In this document: positions 34,110-45,719 of the stretch, in pieces
How the letters are laid out: each line of letters starts with the position of its first letter
How positions within the stretch are numbered: position 1 is the stretch's first letter
Assembly (NCBI GenBank): GCA_964017045.1
Contig: OZ024794.1
Span: forward strand, 30,103,815 to 30,167,814
Direction of reading: 5' to 3'
DNA from: Omphiscola glabra
Lineage: Eukaryota > Mollusca > Gastropoda > Lymnaeidae
Length of the DNA: 64,000 nt
Position numbers and translations under genes: made by a program
The notes under the pieces: generated by a model
Seen by the model: only the letters and a program-made list of their open reading frames with translations
What the model was told of the DNA's origin: nothing
Database searches by the model: none

Positions 34110-35530
34110 AAAATATTGCGCTTCTTTCAAATCTCTTTCAAGATATATAACGCAATTCCGGGAGATTTTTGATTAAGTGGAGAAAAGCCGAACTCCAGTA
34201 TACGTTTTTTTTAAAAATCTTGTGCTTCCAAAGTTGCACAAATAACGATACCAATTTCATTGTTTATCAGTCGCAGTTTATCTCGATGCTACTGTAAAAA
34301 AAAAACATTAATTTTTTTCCCGTTTCATTAGCTCCCCGATGACTGTCTGAACATTAATATCATCTTTATATTGATGCAGCCTCTTGGTGAGAGAGTATAA
34401 CTCTTTCAGCTTTGTGGTTTTCGGGCATTGTTTTTGACAGCCATTAGATTTGCATCAACTAAGCCGGGATGGGAAAAATTCCCCGAGACTCCCGGGACGT
34501 CTTCTGTTTATTTAAAACTCTACCATGTTACAATATGTTGAAGGTATTTCTGATAGCAAGAGATCGAATTCTTCCCAAGCACTAAATCATAAATCCAGTA
34601 CAGAACATATCCCCTTCTTTGTCTGATGTGATGGCGTATGAGAATCTTATAGGCTGTGTCATCTTGTGTTACTTTTTGTCGTTTTTCATTTGTTACAATC
34701 AAAACGAACAACCTAGAGTGCATGGGGCTGATCACAGCCATTCCACTTTTCCCATTTCGCGTTTGTGGCCAATCGTAAAGCCACGGCTTTATGGAGGCGT
34801 TCTGCTCTTGTTCGGCTTATAAAAGTGCTACCATCAAATTAAGACTTCTGGCCGTTGATGTAAGCTAGATTGTACCCCCTTGTTGACCCCCGCGTGTCCT
34901 CTCTCGTGCATTCTCCTCAAGTCTTTATAACCGCCAATCCATGGAATCACCGGCGGCCCATCGTCCGCTCAATAGGGCACTTCTCCCGCCTCTGTCCTTT
35001 CAGTGAACGTCTACTCCAACTTTATATAGCTCGGACAATCGTCTGTGACTGTTGGAGGCCCAGTAGAGCGAAGTGTCAAGAAGTCCAATGCTTGACTCGA
35101 CGCAGATCCTTATACGATATTGACTCTGAGAGAAATCTCTCTACCCCCCCCCCCCCCCAACATTTCCATTGCCGTCTAAGCACCCTATTATGGTTACAAA
35201 TAATGGTCGCGCGAGTATTTGTAATTTAAAATTAATTACATCACATAACATTGTTACTTTACTCTGAGACATAAATTCAAGAGTAAAAAATAAACGGTGA
35301 AATCACTAGAATCCAAATTGTATTATCTTTTTTATTTTAAAAGTCGGAAATATTTTTCCGTTGTAGACTTCTAGAGGGTGGGCCTAAAGCTGGCACGTTG
35401 AAAGGCAAGGGATATAACTGACAGCAGATATCAACCATGTCTTTAAAAAGTATGTTTAGTCAACTTATGATGTACACAACGCCGGTAAGAAGTAAATAGG
35501 TAATAAAAAACAACGCCAAGTAAACTTACG
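34110..35530. other. Gene-free stretch
   Basis: 34740-35230 is GC-richer with a 119-codon forward frame (34870-35229) of no recognisable domain; a C-run lies at about 35144-35158. Confidence 0.4.
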
Positions 35531-35533
35531 ATT

Positions 35534-35572
35534 TACGCTATATAAGACAACTAATAATAATAAGAATAATTT
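35534..35572 (+). mobile_element. 3'-tail remnant of an L2/CR1-type LINE (copy 4)
   Basis: ACGCTATATAAGACAACTAA followed by (TAA)n. Only the last ~40 bp of the LINE end remain. Confidence 0.5.
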
Positions 35573-35784
35573 TTTCTTTAGTTCTTCTAAAACTATGTCT
35601 TTAACTATACGCATTAGGAAGAGCTCGAACAGTGTTTATAGAAGCGCTTACTTTGTCACTAGAATTAATGTTTAGCAATTTTTGTTTCGGTAAAAAATAA
35701 ATATCCGCGAAAGAGGCTTCGTATGATACTTGTCTGTTGGTAGAGAAACACAACAAGGTCACTTCTTTAACATCCCTTATATTG

Positions 35785-35907
35785 TTTCTGCTGGCTGGGT
35801 AGCCAAATCTTCGGATGGCTAATTGGCCCACTTCCCGTCAAGCTATCGACCTGAAACTTGGCACATAGACTCGTTGCTGATGACAACACATTCTATTAAA
35901 TTTTCAG
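35785..35907. repeat. Dispersed repeat family R2, copy 2
   Basis: Matches 12270-12403 nearly base for base from AAATCTTCGGA to CTATTAAATTTTCA. Confidence 0.75.
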
Positions 35908-36244
35908 CAGCACCCGCCCCCCACCCTCAGTTTTTCCTGTTTTCCAGGGGACAAAGAGTTTGCCTCGCTGTCAATCTTGTACACGCAATGTTAAACCACA
36001 CACACATCTTTTCTGTTGCAAGTAGATTCACGCTAGTCTTGTCTCAATCACTTAACTAGTAAAGCGCACAGAGAATGCACCAATGAACAGTAATTATCAG
36101 CAAGTCTTTGTTTTAACGTTGAATTTCGGAAAAACAATTCTTTAGCTTTGAAACGCTCGAACCCTGCGTTGTAATAAGAGAAAAAGCCCAGCCGTTTCAG
36201 TGTATATATATAAATAAATAAATAAATATATATACAGAAACAGC

Positions 36245-36416
36245 CAGTGGCGTAGCGAGCTTAACTCGCGCCCGGGGCCCAATACCTTTTTAGCGCCCCC
36301 CCCCCTATTCGAAAACCATACAATTTTATAGTAAAATATATTATACCATTTGACGCCCCTTTGTGAGTAGCGCCCGGGGCATGATGCTCCCTTGCCCCCC
36401 CCTCACTACGCCACTG
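36245..36416. mobile_element. hAT MITE, family H1 copy 2 (172 bp)
   Basis: Same termini and interior as 19845-20011. Perfect 8-bp target duplication GAAACAGC at 36237-36244 and 36417-36424. Confidence 0.95.
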
Positions 36417-36683
36417 GAAACAGCTGATATACCGATATCATGTGGTTGATGGGTTATGGAATATTTGTCGACGCATATGTTTACAAATTAGCTACTACTG
36501 ACAAAGAGGCCCGAACATACACTTTTTTGCACAATTACATCACGTTCGATTGTATGTGCTCCATCTACGGATGTACTGCCAGTCAACAACAACCGTATCG
36601 TTGTCACCTGCCATTTATAGAGCACAGTTCATTGCTATGATATATATCCTGGGAGAATGACTTATCAGTACCTACCTATCTTA

Positions 36684-36856
36684 GGGTCGGTTCACACGAT
36701 CAAATTTTCCTTCAAGCATTTGATGCAATTCGTGTATGAAGCCTTGTCACAACTTTCAAATTACTATTTGATCAAATTCCCCCAAAAAGAAACCACGCAC
36801 AAAATAGTGCGTCCATACAACAATTTGATGCGACATTTGATCGTGTGAACTGACGC
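36684..36856. mobile_element. Harbinger-like MITE, family P1 copy 1 (173 bp)
   Basis: Inverted ends GGGTCGGTTCACACGATCAA and TTTGATCGTGTGAACTGACG. Left flank TTA; right flank ATA, one mismatch from the expected 3-bp TWA duplication of PIF/Harbinger elements. Same length as, and nearly identical to, 38050-38222. Confidence 0.8.
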
Positions 36857-36859
36857 ATA

Positions 36860-38045
36860 ATGTGAAACTATTCTGAATTTGGTGTTAATATATGTTGTAT
36901 TTATACTCTCTAACTGAAAGTAGCGTACAAAACAAACGTTTTTGTTTAAAAAAATAACAACATTATTTATGCTTTTTAAAATTGTTATGTTGATATTTTT
37001 AACAACGGGTTCAGTAGTGTAGTCCCGGCACACTACTGGTTCAATCACGTTCTCCAATATCCAGCAGCGAATTAGTATAATAATGTTTGACGGGTATGAC
37101 CACAAAAAACAAAACCGCCGCTGCGTTGTGCCACTACTCTATGAGCAGACGAGAGACAAAAGAACCCCCATCAATTGATCGTCACAACGTGGCGAACCGA
37201 GAACAAATAGACGGTCGGCTGTCACGATGGGAGGGGAAAAAACAACCTTTTCTGTGTTGAGATGATAGCTGTTTGTGAAAATAATATGCTCATAAAAAAT
37301 AATACCCTTTAATCTGCGATGATAGAGGAAATTGCGTTTCGGTAAACGTAACCGTCGAAGTTCATGCATATTTGAACTTATTCATGTGCTATCATTATTG
37401 TTCGTTTTGAAAAAAATAAAACGAATTGAAATAGGAATGCTAGAAATACCCCCCCCCCCCCACCCCACCCATTTTTTTTTCCAAAAACCCTAAAAAAAAC
37501 TGAAGTGTATTAAATAAATGTATTTAAAAAGTGCATCAGTATTTTAATGTCCACCCAAACATCTTAAATATTTCAGATTTTATTCGTGTTTAAGTGTATC
37601 AGTTCTTTTAGAAGTTTCTAAAACGAGGCACCAGAAGATTTCGCCTCAAACAAATAAATATAAATATATATATATAGAAAATTGTACATTTTTTACCACC
37701 CTTCTAGTACACAGATTAACAAAGCGGAAATCGTCTGCCATGTGATTTCTACAGTGCGTCCTCTCTGATCGAATACTAACTGCGTAGCGAGTTGCTCAGC
37801 AAAGGTTAGAACTCCTGTGACAAAGTCGGATATATTGCGGCAGACTCATAGTTATTTAGCTGTCGGTTTAGTCTGCGGGACTAGTCAGTTTGGAATGGAG
37901 AAGAGATGTCGTGATCTTTGTGCTACAGTGTACAAAGGCGCTATGTGCGGCTGAGGGACAACGGGACGCACGGGGTCCACTTTCAGGACACTACGGTTTT
38001 TGTTGAGATTTGAAACCAACAAATCCGTTCTGTAACATCGTGCCA
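36860..38045. other. Gene-free stretch between the two P1 MITEs
   Basis: C-run at about 37449-37460; short open frames without domains. Confidence 0.45.
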
Positions 38046-38049
38046 CTTA

Positions 38050-38222
38050 GGGTCGGTTCACACGATCAAATTTTCCTTCAAGCATTTGATGCAATTCGTG
38101 TATGAAGCCTTGTCACCTCTTTCAAATTACCATTTGATCAAATTCTCCCAAAAAGAAACCACGCACAAAATAGTGCGTTCATACAACAATTTGACGTGAA
38201 ATTTGACCGTGTGAACTGACGC
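38050..38222. mobile_element. Harbinger-like MITE, family P1 copy 2 (173 bp)
   Basis: Ends as in copy 1. It is flanked by TTA on both sides (38047-38049 and 38223-38225), an exact 3-bp duplication. Confidence 0.85.
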
Positions 38223-38667
38223 TTAAGCATCCCAATCGGTGCTCGCAACCAAAGCTGCGTCTCCAAAGTGTCTGCTTCATAACCCGACTCCACCGGTCTC
38301 TACATGCTGTGCTTCCTGCTAGCGCTCACTTTTTTCCTACTCACCCCGGTCTACAAATTTACATTGATGGTGAAAATAAAATTTTCTGATCAGCCGTGCT
38401 ACCCCCCCCCCCCCCAACCTCAACACCAGATTAATTTTCTCCATTTAAGTATTTGTTAGTTTCCACTCTCCAGCTTCCGTGTACAAATTAAATCCAGGGG
38501 GACTTCGTCAAACTAAACTATCTGATCCAGTTTTAAGGATGCGGGCTTAATTTTCGGGACTATATATTTCTACTCCAAGATTACACATGCGGCGAACCAC
38601 CTCGCTATCAGGGGGTAAATATTTTAAACTACGTTGCGCAGCATCACAACTACTAGCCTATGCAAAT

Positions 38668-38857
38668 CAGTGGCGTAGGAAGGGTGGGCGCGCGGAAGAA
38701 ACGGTACTCGCCTAGGGCTGCACCTATTTTCTCTAGATGAAGCGGCGACATTTCCGGCCAACAGCTGGGTTTTTTTCCGGTAGAAAAGGGGGGGGGGGGG
38801 TCGGTGAAAAAAAATCTTATCCCGCCCTGGGCGGCACTAACCCCAGCTACACCACTG
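38668..38857. mobile_element. hAT-like MITE, decayed (190 bp)
   Basis: Termini CAGTGGCGTAGGAAGGGTGG and AACCCCAGCTACACCACTG. The interior has a long G-run and a GCCCTGGGCGGC block. No target duplication survives. Confidence 0.55.
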
Positions 38858-38869
38858 ACGAGTCATGAA

Positions 38870-39395
38870 ATTTACTATCCGCTTATAACTTGGCGGAATG
38901 TGGACTAATTTTATTCCCCGTGATCAACACCAATGTTATTTCATCCAAAGAACGCAGGCGAACCCCTATTTTTAAACACCCCAGGTCCAAGCGGAATAAG
39001 TTTAATAGTACGCCGTGGTCTCCTTGTCTAGTGGTCTAGGGTTGCTACCACATGGTTAGATCTAAATAATATGATCAGAATGACAAGTCCTTGTTGTAAA
39101 ATGTAGTGCGTGGACGCGAATTTAAAACTACCACGCAGATTACCGAGTTCATTTACACGTACTGCGAGGATCACCCGATTCTTCTTGTCAGTGGCGTAGC
39201 TAGGGTTAGTGCGGCCCGGGGCGTTCTAATATTTTCGCCGGCCCTTGCAGAAGGGGGATATTCCACCCCTCACTATAAAGAAAGAAGGTGCACCCAGGGT
39301 CGACTGCAACCTCCGCCCCTTTTAAACGCCCCTGTTTCTTGTTGAGCATATAGTAAATGGGCTTTGTTTATAGGTTATGAATTAGTCAGGATGGA
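38870..39395. other. Stretch with a one-sided hAT-like end
   Basis: CAGTGGCGTAGCTAGGGTTA at 39190 resembles the left end of the H1-type MITEs; I found no matching right end. The rest is unassigned. Confidence 0.4.
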
Positions 39396-39399
39396 GCGT

Positions 39400-39617
39400 T
39401 AAACACGTCGGTGAGGGTTGAGCGTTGAACCCGTCGGTGAGGGTTGAGCGTTGAACCCGTCGGTGAGAGTTGAGAGTAGAGCGCTGAACCCGTCGGTGAA
39501 AGTTGAGGATATAGCGCTGAACACGTCGGTGAGAGTTGAGGGTTGAGCGCTGAACCCGTCCGTGAAAGTTGAGGTTAGAGCGTTGAACACGTCGGTGAGA
39601 GATGATGGGTGAGAGAT
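39400..39617. repeat. Minisatellite, 26-33-bp units x ~7
   Basis: Units built on CGTCGGTGAGAGTTGAG and GCGTTGAACC, with variable spacing. Reverse frames show an (HRRVQRS)-type repeat with no coding support. Confidence 0.85.
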
Positions 39618-40128
39618 GATGGTGAAGCTTCGCCATGAAGTTCATTTTTTTTGTGTGAACTTTAATAGGTAGCTACTTTTATGTAGTTTGCAATCAGTAC
39701 ATTATGTTTTACAAAGTGCGGTCATGAGGTGGCTTTGCACAGCGACCTCCTTTAAGTTACCGAAGTGCATATGATGATTGGACGATTCTGGACGCGTTGA
39801 CTGGCGCTCTGATTATTGTGTTTTCACCGAATATTCCAAACTTTCCACGCTCACAATCCTAAAGTTTGGCAAATGGTTTATTTTTTATGTTACCGTTATC
39901 AGGGAAGCTCCGACACGCGACGACCGCTTATTATAAAACGAAAGTAATAAAAAGTTTGATTATTGATCTCCGACATTTTGTTTTATCCCTTTTTTAAAAA
40001 TGTTCTCCGACGAATTAATTTTTAAAATTAGGGCGTTGAACCGCCGCACTTCGCATGAAGAGCTATTCACTGTGGACAAACAATATTCAACAAAACTGAA
40101 AAGTTTTTAGCATGTTTTAAACGTTATT

Positions 40129-40315
40129 CAGTGGCTTGGGAAAGGCGCCCCAAGGAGGTGGTAAACCCCGGAAGGCATTTTTTTATTTATATATTTTTGG
40201 GGGTGACATTTTCGAAACAAAGTTTTTTTGCCGAAGAATGGGTGGAATGTAGGGGGGCGGGGGCGAAAAATAATATTCGCCCGCCCGGTCGGCGCCAACA
40301 CTAGCTACGTTACTG
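40129..40315. mobile_element. hAT-like MITE, decayed (187 bp)
   Basis: Termini CAGTGGCTTGGGAAAGGCGC and GGCGCCAACACTAGCTACGT..ACTG. Flanking octamers match at only four of eight positions. Confidence 0.5.
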
Positions 40316-40340
40316 ACTATTGTTACAGTATAGCCTAGTA

Positions 40341-40528
40341 CAGTGGTCGGCAAACTCATTAGTCAAAAGGGCAAAAAATTCAGCAGCAGGACGATTAAAC
40401 AATTTTTGAGAACCAAATTTCTTTTCACGAACCTGTCAAGGACCATTTTTTCGGAGCCAATACCTATTTGTGGCCGGCTGGACGAGCCGCATCGAGGGCG
40501 TTTAAGAGCCGCGATTTGCCGACCACTG
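40341..40528. mobile_element. hAT MITE, family H3 (188 bp)
   Basis: Termini CAGTGGTCGGCAAACTCATT and GCGATTTGCCGACCACTG. Perfect 8-bp target duplication GCCTAGTA at 40333-40340 and 40529-40536. CAGTGGTCGGCAAAC ends are shared by many animal hAT families. Confidence 0.95.
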
Positions 40529-40543
40529 GCCTAGTATAGGTTA

Positions 40544-41163
40544 TGTCTTATTTTCCACTTCAACTTAGAGTTAGTTTTAGCCACTTGTCTACTATAATGG
40601 CCTTGATATTGACATCTCCGATTAAATGTGCGGTGTCACTCCTTGCTTGCTGCCCCTTTCTTGGCTGTGGTTTACATTCGAACGCGTTCGATTTGTTCTA
40701 AAAAATGCCATTAGGTGATGCAATTTCTAGAATTCTTTACTAGAACGTTCGGATTAATTCCTTTATTAAGGCCCACCTCATCTCTTAGCAGATAGACATA
40801 GCTAGGCAGAGGTAGACAGATCGAGAGAGATATTTTTTGCCATACGAGACATTATATAATTGTATGTGTGTGTGTAAATTATATTTATATTTTGAGGAGT
40901 GTACCCTTTTTACTAGCTGTAAATTAATACCGTTCTTTTCGCTGCTGTACTCAAATTTCCCCAAGTATAGAAATTCATTAGTATAATTAAAATTAATTAT
41001 TGTTAGTTTCACTGGCTTTGGTATCTTTTTCTTTGCATATACTGTTATTCTTAGTCCTCTGTTAGTATTTTTTTTTATTATACGATTAAATCTTCAAAAC
41101 CATAACGTTACTTAAAACCATATATGAAAAAAGTTAAAAATTATAGTTCAACGGATAACGTAA
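40544..41163 (+). mobile_element. LTR-like dispersed repeat, copy 1
   Basis: Matches 47075-47657 along most of its length: TGATATTGACATC, TTTACATTCGAA, TTTGTTCTAAA..ATGC, TTAGGTGATGCAATTTCT, TGTGTGTGTGTAAATTA, AGAAATTCATTAGTATAATT and TTCTTAGTCCT. Two copies and a third at 52785-53147 suggest a solo long terminal repeat. No internal retroelement genes are nearby. Confidence 0.6.
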
Positions 41164-41169
41164 CAGAAA

Positions 41170-42390
41170 CTCGGCGGATTGCAGGTCTTTTGGAGGGTTC
41201 AAAGTGATCACGCCTGGAGATATATACTATGATTGAATTATATCAATAATCACCAATGTCGATCATTAATTAGACTCGAGACTGCGTTAGATCGCACCTT
41301 TCTGTAGAGCAGCAACGCAGACCCTTTTATCATCACGGATTAAAGCCGAAAAAACTGATTAGTTTCAGGGACATGATTGATCTGTGTCAACACACAACAA
41401 GCTGAAATATTTAGATGGCACACAGTGAAGATTTTTGCGTTAGCGCCTATATATCAGGGGTTCCTTACCCTTTTTGTAGCGCCGCACCCCTTTTTAAAAA
41501 AAACAACAACCTTATCCCCCTCCCCCATTTAGATTAAAATCTGCGTTAGAACAAATATTCCACATCACACAATATAAAAATCTAATAAAATAGTCTAAAT
41601 ATTTTGTTTAAAAAGCCGCTTGAACTTGAAATGCATTATAAAGTGGACCCTCGTATATTGCGGTCAATCAGCTCCAGACTCTACCACGATAAGTGAATTT
41701 CCGCGAAGTAGGATTCTTTATTTATAAATTGAACATGTTCGTAGTTAGAGATAGAAAACCAAGAGATGAAAAGATAATATTTTAAAATCTCCCTTCTTTT
41801 TGGGACTATTTAACTAAGTATGTAGTCCAAGTTAATTATGACTCTCAAGGGGATGAGAATCACTGTTGTTAGTATGAACTTTGTTCGGTGCATGAGTTGG
41901 GTCATGAGTTGTATTATTGTGGCTAAATGCTCAATGGATGACAGGGAAAACATTATAAACAAGTGTGTGAATATAAGGCTTGAGACCCAGAGGTAGGTGA
42001 CCAAGGAGAGAACCATGATACTCCAGGGAGTGATAGCTCATAGGTTCTGAATAGGCTGTGTTAGTTAGGAGGATTATTGCAACCGGGTGGACCTGTGTGA
42101 CGGACACACATTATAAAGATGAGCCATATTATTTCATGAAGTGTTGGTGTTCAATTTGTCTGGGTCTTAGTGCATAGGGTGACTGTGTTACAGTGTACAC
42201 TAGACAACATTGCCAGAAATACTCGAAAAGTCTCGACTAGAGAAACGGAGTATTTTGACAATGACGTAAGTATATATTCGAAGTTAATAATGACGTAAGT
42301 AAGTATACAGTCCAAGTTAATGATTTAACAAAGTATAGCCATGGCATAATGGCGCATACAGCAGAGCTACACATCTCAGTTTCCTTGAAC
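41170..42390. other. Gene-free stretch
   Basis: CAGGGGTTCCTTACCC at about 41456 resembles a single hAT end; no partner found. No supported gene. Confidence 0.4.
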
Positions 42391-42394
42391 GGTT

Positions 42395-42935
42395 TCATCA
42401 TCATCAGTGGCGCTACAGCCAATGCAGGGCCCTGGCCTGCTCCACCACATCCTTCTATTCGGAACAATCCATCGTTTTCAGCCTCCATGTGCGAACCCCC
42501 AACTGGTGTAAATCCTTCTCTGCATCGTCGATCCATCTCAGCCTTGGGAGACCGGTGAGTCGTCTGCCTCTTGGTTTCTGCCTGTATATCATAGACCGGT
42601 GAGTCGCCTGCCCCTTGGTTTCTGCCTGTATATAATATATCATAGACCGGTGTGTCGCCTGCCCCTTGGTTTCTGTCTGTATATCATAGACCGGTGAGTC
42701 GTCTGCCCCTTGGTTTCTGCCTGTATATCATAGACCGGTGAGTTGTCTGCCCCTTGGTTTCTGCCTGTATATTATAGACCGGTGAGTCGTCTGCCCATTG
42801 TTTTCAGCCTGTATATCATAGACCGATGAGTCGCCTACCCCTTGGTTTCTGCCTGTATATCACTTTTGCTGCTCTACATACAAGCATTCTTTCAACGTGT
42901 CCTGCACAGCGCAGTCTGCCTTTTTTTTTATTGTT
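42395..42935 (-). pseudogene. Non-LTR retrotransposon C-terminus with internal tandem expansion
   Basis: Read on the minus strand: RLRCAGHVERM..CRAAK, then YRQKPRGRRLTG, then (after the 44-bp array) LPRLRWIDDAEKDLHQLGVR, TWRLKTMD and SEW. This is the usual C-terminal order of many LINE polyproteins. The 44-bp array splits the frame, so the copy is dead. A second fragment of the family is at 49625-49790. Confidence 0.75.
42550..42860. repeat. Minisatellite, 44-bp unit x 7, inside a LINE
   Basis: Units GACCGGTGAGTCGTCTGCCC followed by TTGGTTTCTGCCTGTATATC and ATA. One unit has 7 extra bases (TATAATA). The unit corresponds to LINE coding sequence. Confidence 0.92.
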
Positions 42936-42939
42936 GCGA

Positions 42940-43905
42940 CTATGTACGGGTCTTAGTACAATTTGTATTGCTCTTGGTTTGAACTGAGTCTTCAGTTATT
43001 ATTTTCCGTCTCTGGGCCGTATATTTTTCTGAGGATTTTCCTCTCTCATATATTTAGACCTTGAACTTTTTAGTAATCAATAATATCCTTACTTATTTTT
43101 TAAAATATTTTTTTTGTGTGGCGTCAGGGGAGGTAAATACGAGGAGAACCCACGCCAAGTATTGAATTAATACCCTTGTAGTAAAGTTTGGACGCCACAC
43201 AAAGATTTCAGTGATATCCCCTGGGTAGGAAGTACTATAAGGCGGAGAAACGTGTGTGTTGTTTAATTGAAAGGTTGTACGTTTTTACTCAAAATGGGTC
43301 ATGTTTCATGAGTGAGGGGGCGTAGGCGATGTCACGGTCAGATCGTGTCATTACATTTTCTGTGTATTTTGGGAAAAGGGGGGGGGGGGACCAGGTCAGG
43401 AAGTGTTAGGTGTTGTGAATTTGGGGGAAACTGGGAGTTGTGAACGAACGTGAACTTTTCTTTTTCATATCACGAGCACATGGTGAAGAGATATTATTAT
43501 TCGAGAGCGAGGATATTATTGGCTAGTGAGTCCAATGGAGTGTGTGGTTTGGTCGTTTCGTGAAATAGGATGTGATTTTTTATAAGGATAAAGTAGTTGT
43601 GATTTCTGATGCTTTTTGAACGCTTACACCTCAAAAAGGCATTAAATATAGTTTGATGAATTGTTGGACTGCCTTATGTTTTTCCCTTTCAAACCATCGG
43701 ATCTTTGGGAGCTCGGAGAATTTCCAAATTTCAGCTCTGCAGGAGTTGGAGAACCGGAGTTTTTGACTCTGAACTATTATCCGTGGCTATAGAAGGGACC
43801 TAACTCTTAGACAACGTACCTTCGGTCACAGGAGAGAGATGGGGAGTGGGGGGGGGGTGAGGGGTGTTGTTGGAGAGGGCGTTGGGGGTGGGGGGTGGCG
43901 GGAAC
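42940..43905. other. Gene-free stretch with a small inverted repeat
   Basis: TTGTGTGGCGTC (43114-43125) and GACGCCACACAA (43191-43202) form a perfect 12-bp inverted repeat 65 bp apart, perhaps a tiny MITE. G-runs at about 43379-43389 and 43848-43856. Nothing else supported. Confidence 0.4.
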
Positions 43906-43914
43906 TCTCTAGTG

Positions 43915-44294
43915 CAGCGTTTCCCAAATGCCGAGTCGCGACCCGGTACCTGGCCACAAAAGCAAAATTTCGTGGTCGCCTAAAGAAGAAAAAAACTGTT
44001 TAAAAATCTAGGTTAGATTATCGTGACGTACTCATTGAAATTTTGGCTAACTTTTTGGCTAATTCAGATAGATCGTATCTCACATTTTTCCCGAATTGGC
44101 CAATTTTTTTTTTGTTGACTTTGATTTCTTTACAGTCTTGTACGAGTAAATGAGCTTAATTATAATTTAGGAAAACTGTGTGGACATTCATATCTGTTAA
44201 AAAGTCCTACATCCCGGCATATGTTAATGGGTCAAGACGGAAACGTATTTAAAAAAAAACCCGGATCTGGAAAACAAAAGTTTGGGAAAAGCTG
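43915..44294. mobile_element. hAT MITE, family H4 (380 bp)
   Basis: Termini CAGCGTTTCCCAAATG and AGTTTGGGAAAAGCTG. Perfect 8-bp target duplication CTCTAGTG at 43907-43914 and 44295-44302. No coding sequence. Confidence 0.93.
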
Positions 44295-44471
44295 CTCTAG
44301 TGTGATCATGGAAAGAAAGGGGGGGGGGGGAGAAGTGTTAACGCGTTCTTGAACTTTTTTTCCCCCTCTTCAAATGACAGATTTAACTACAAGCTTTTTT
44401 GTCCATATAACTTACTGTCACATTATTTGTTATCCGGTACTTTAAAAAAAAAAAAAACTTAATAATAACGT

Positions 44472-44565
44472 CGCTTTTGTTTGTGGCTGTCTAGCTGTGT
44501 GACAAAATCTTCGGACGGCTTATTGAACCACTTCCCGATACGACACATTCTATCAAATGTTCAGG
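44472..44565. repeat. Dispersed repeat family R2, copy 3 (internally deleted)
   Basis: AAATCTTCGGACGGCT..CACTTCCCG then jumps to CGACACATTCTATCAAATGT. About 38 bp present in the other copies are missing. Confidence 0.65.
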
Positions 44566-44599
44566 CCCAACCCCCCTAAAATCAGTTTTTTCCTGTCTT

Positions 44600-45380
44600 T
44601 AAAATAAAGTGCGGTTGGTGCGTACTAATTTCTTTTGTTTTTATGAAATAGTTGGTGAAATAAATCGGGATGTAAATCGGGTGGGTCATTAGTATATTAA
44701 TATAGCTCAGGGGCGGGAAAAATGTATGGCTACCAGCCTTGGAGGGAGGGGAAGCACTAATGAGATTCTCGCAAAGTGCGTTACTTGTATGCATGTTTTG
44801 TAACATTTTAAGCCCCACCCAGTGCTCGATATTACATATTAAACTTTATAAAGAGTTTATACGAAGCTTTGTTTTTAGGGTTTGTTTAATTTGTGTGTAA
44901 AGACTGTAACAAAAAAAAAATTTTTTTGAATCCATTAAGATTCCATCTAGCTATTACTTAACGTTAAATAAAATGTATTTGATCATTTTGCAAGACCAAT
45001 GTCTTGTAATCGATATTTTGAAATGTGACTAAGAATTTATTAAAATTGGTCACATTTCTGAAATTTGACAAAGCTGAAAATTACCAGGAAGCAACTCTTC
45101 GGTTACCACTGAGGTGCAGAGGAGTATCGATGGTGTGGCAAGTAATGGCTAGTACTGTGGGTGCCCCTTAAAGGAAGGCGCAAAAACGTCGAGGCTGACG
45201 AAAGGTTTTATCATATCAACACCGGGTATATTGGCTAGTACATATATATATATGCAAAACTACTGCACACAAATCTTTTAAAATTTTGACTGTCTCAGTA
45301 TAATCCATCTAAATTAGATAGAAAAATAAAGTTTCTCAAGGGACGTAATTTCAGCTCAAGCCGTTGATGCCACATCATGC
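44600..45380. other. Gene-free stretch
   Basis: No supported gene, RNA or repeat. Confidence 0.4.
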
Positions 45381-45384
45381 CTAT

Positions 45385-45715
45385 GGTACGCCTCAGCCGT
45401 GCACTCTGCTCACGTATAACTCTGCCATGCACTGTGCTCGCATGTCACTCTGCCCGCATGTAACTCTGCCGTGCACTCTGCTCACGTGTAACTCTGCCAT
45501 GCATTCTGCTCACTTATAACTCTGCCATGCACTCTGCTGGCATATAACTCTGCCGTGCACTGTGCTCGCATGTAATTCTGCCCTGCACTGTGCTCGCATG
45601 TAACTCTGCCGTGCACTATGCTGGCATATAACACTGCCGTGCACTCTGCTCGCATATTTTTAAACTTGGCCGTGTACTCTGCTCGCATATAAATCAGCCA
45701 TGTACTCTGTTCTAA
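45385..45715. repeat. Minisatellite, 28-bp unit x ~11
   Basis: Units TGCACTCTGCTCGCATGTAA followed by CTCTGCCG, with some truncated units. Confidence 0.9.
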
Positions 45716-45719
45716 TGAT

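Noticed and set aside
34870..35229. 119-codon forward open frame in a GC-richer stretch
   Set aside because: Composition is ordinary, with no recognisable domain, no splice neighbours and a poly-C run inside it.
39003..39130. tRNA-like sequence with CTAGTGGTCTAGG
   Set aside because: Partial A-box resemblance only; no B-box at proper spacing and no acceptor pairing.
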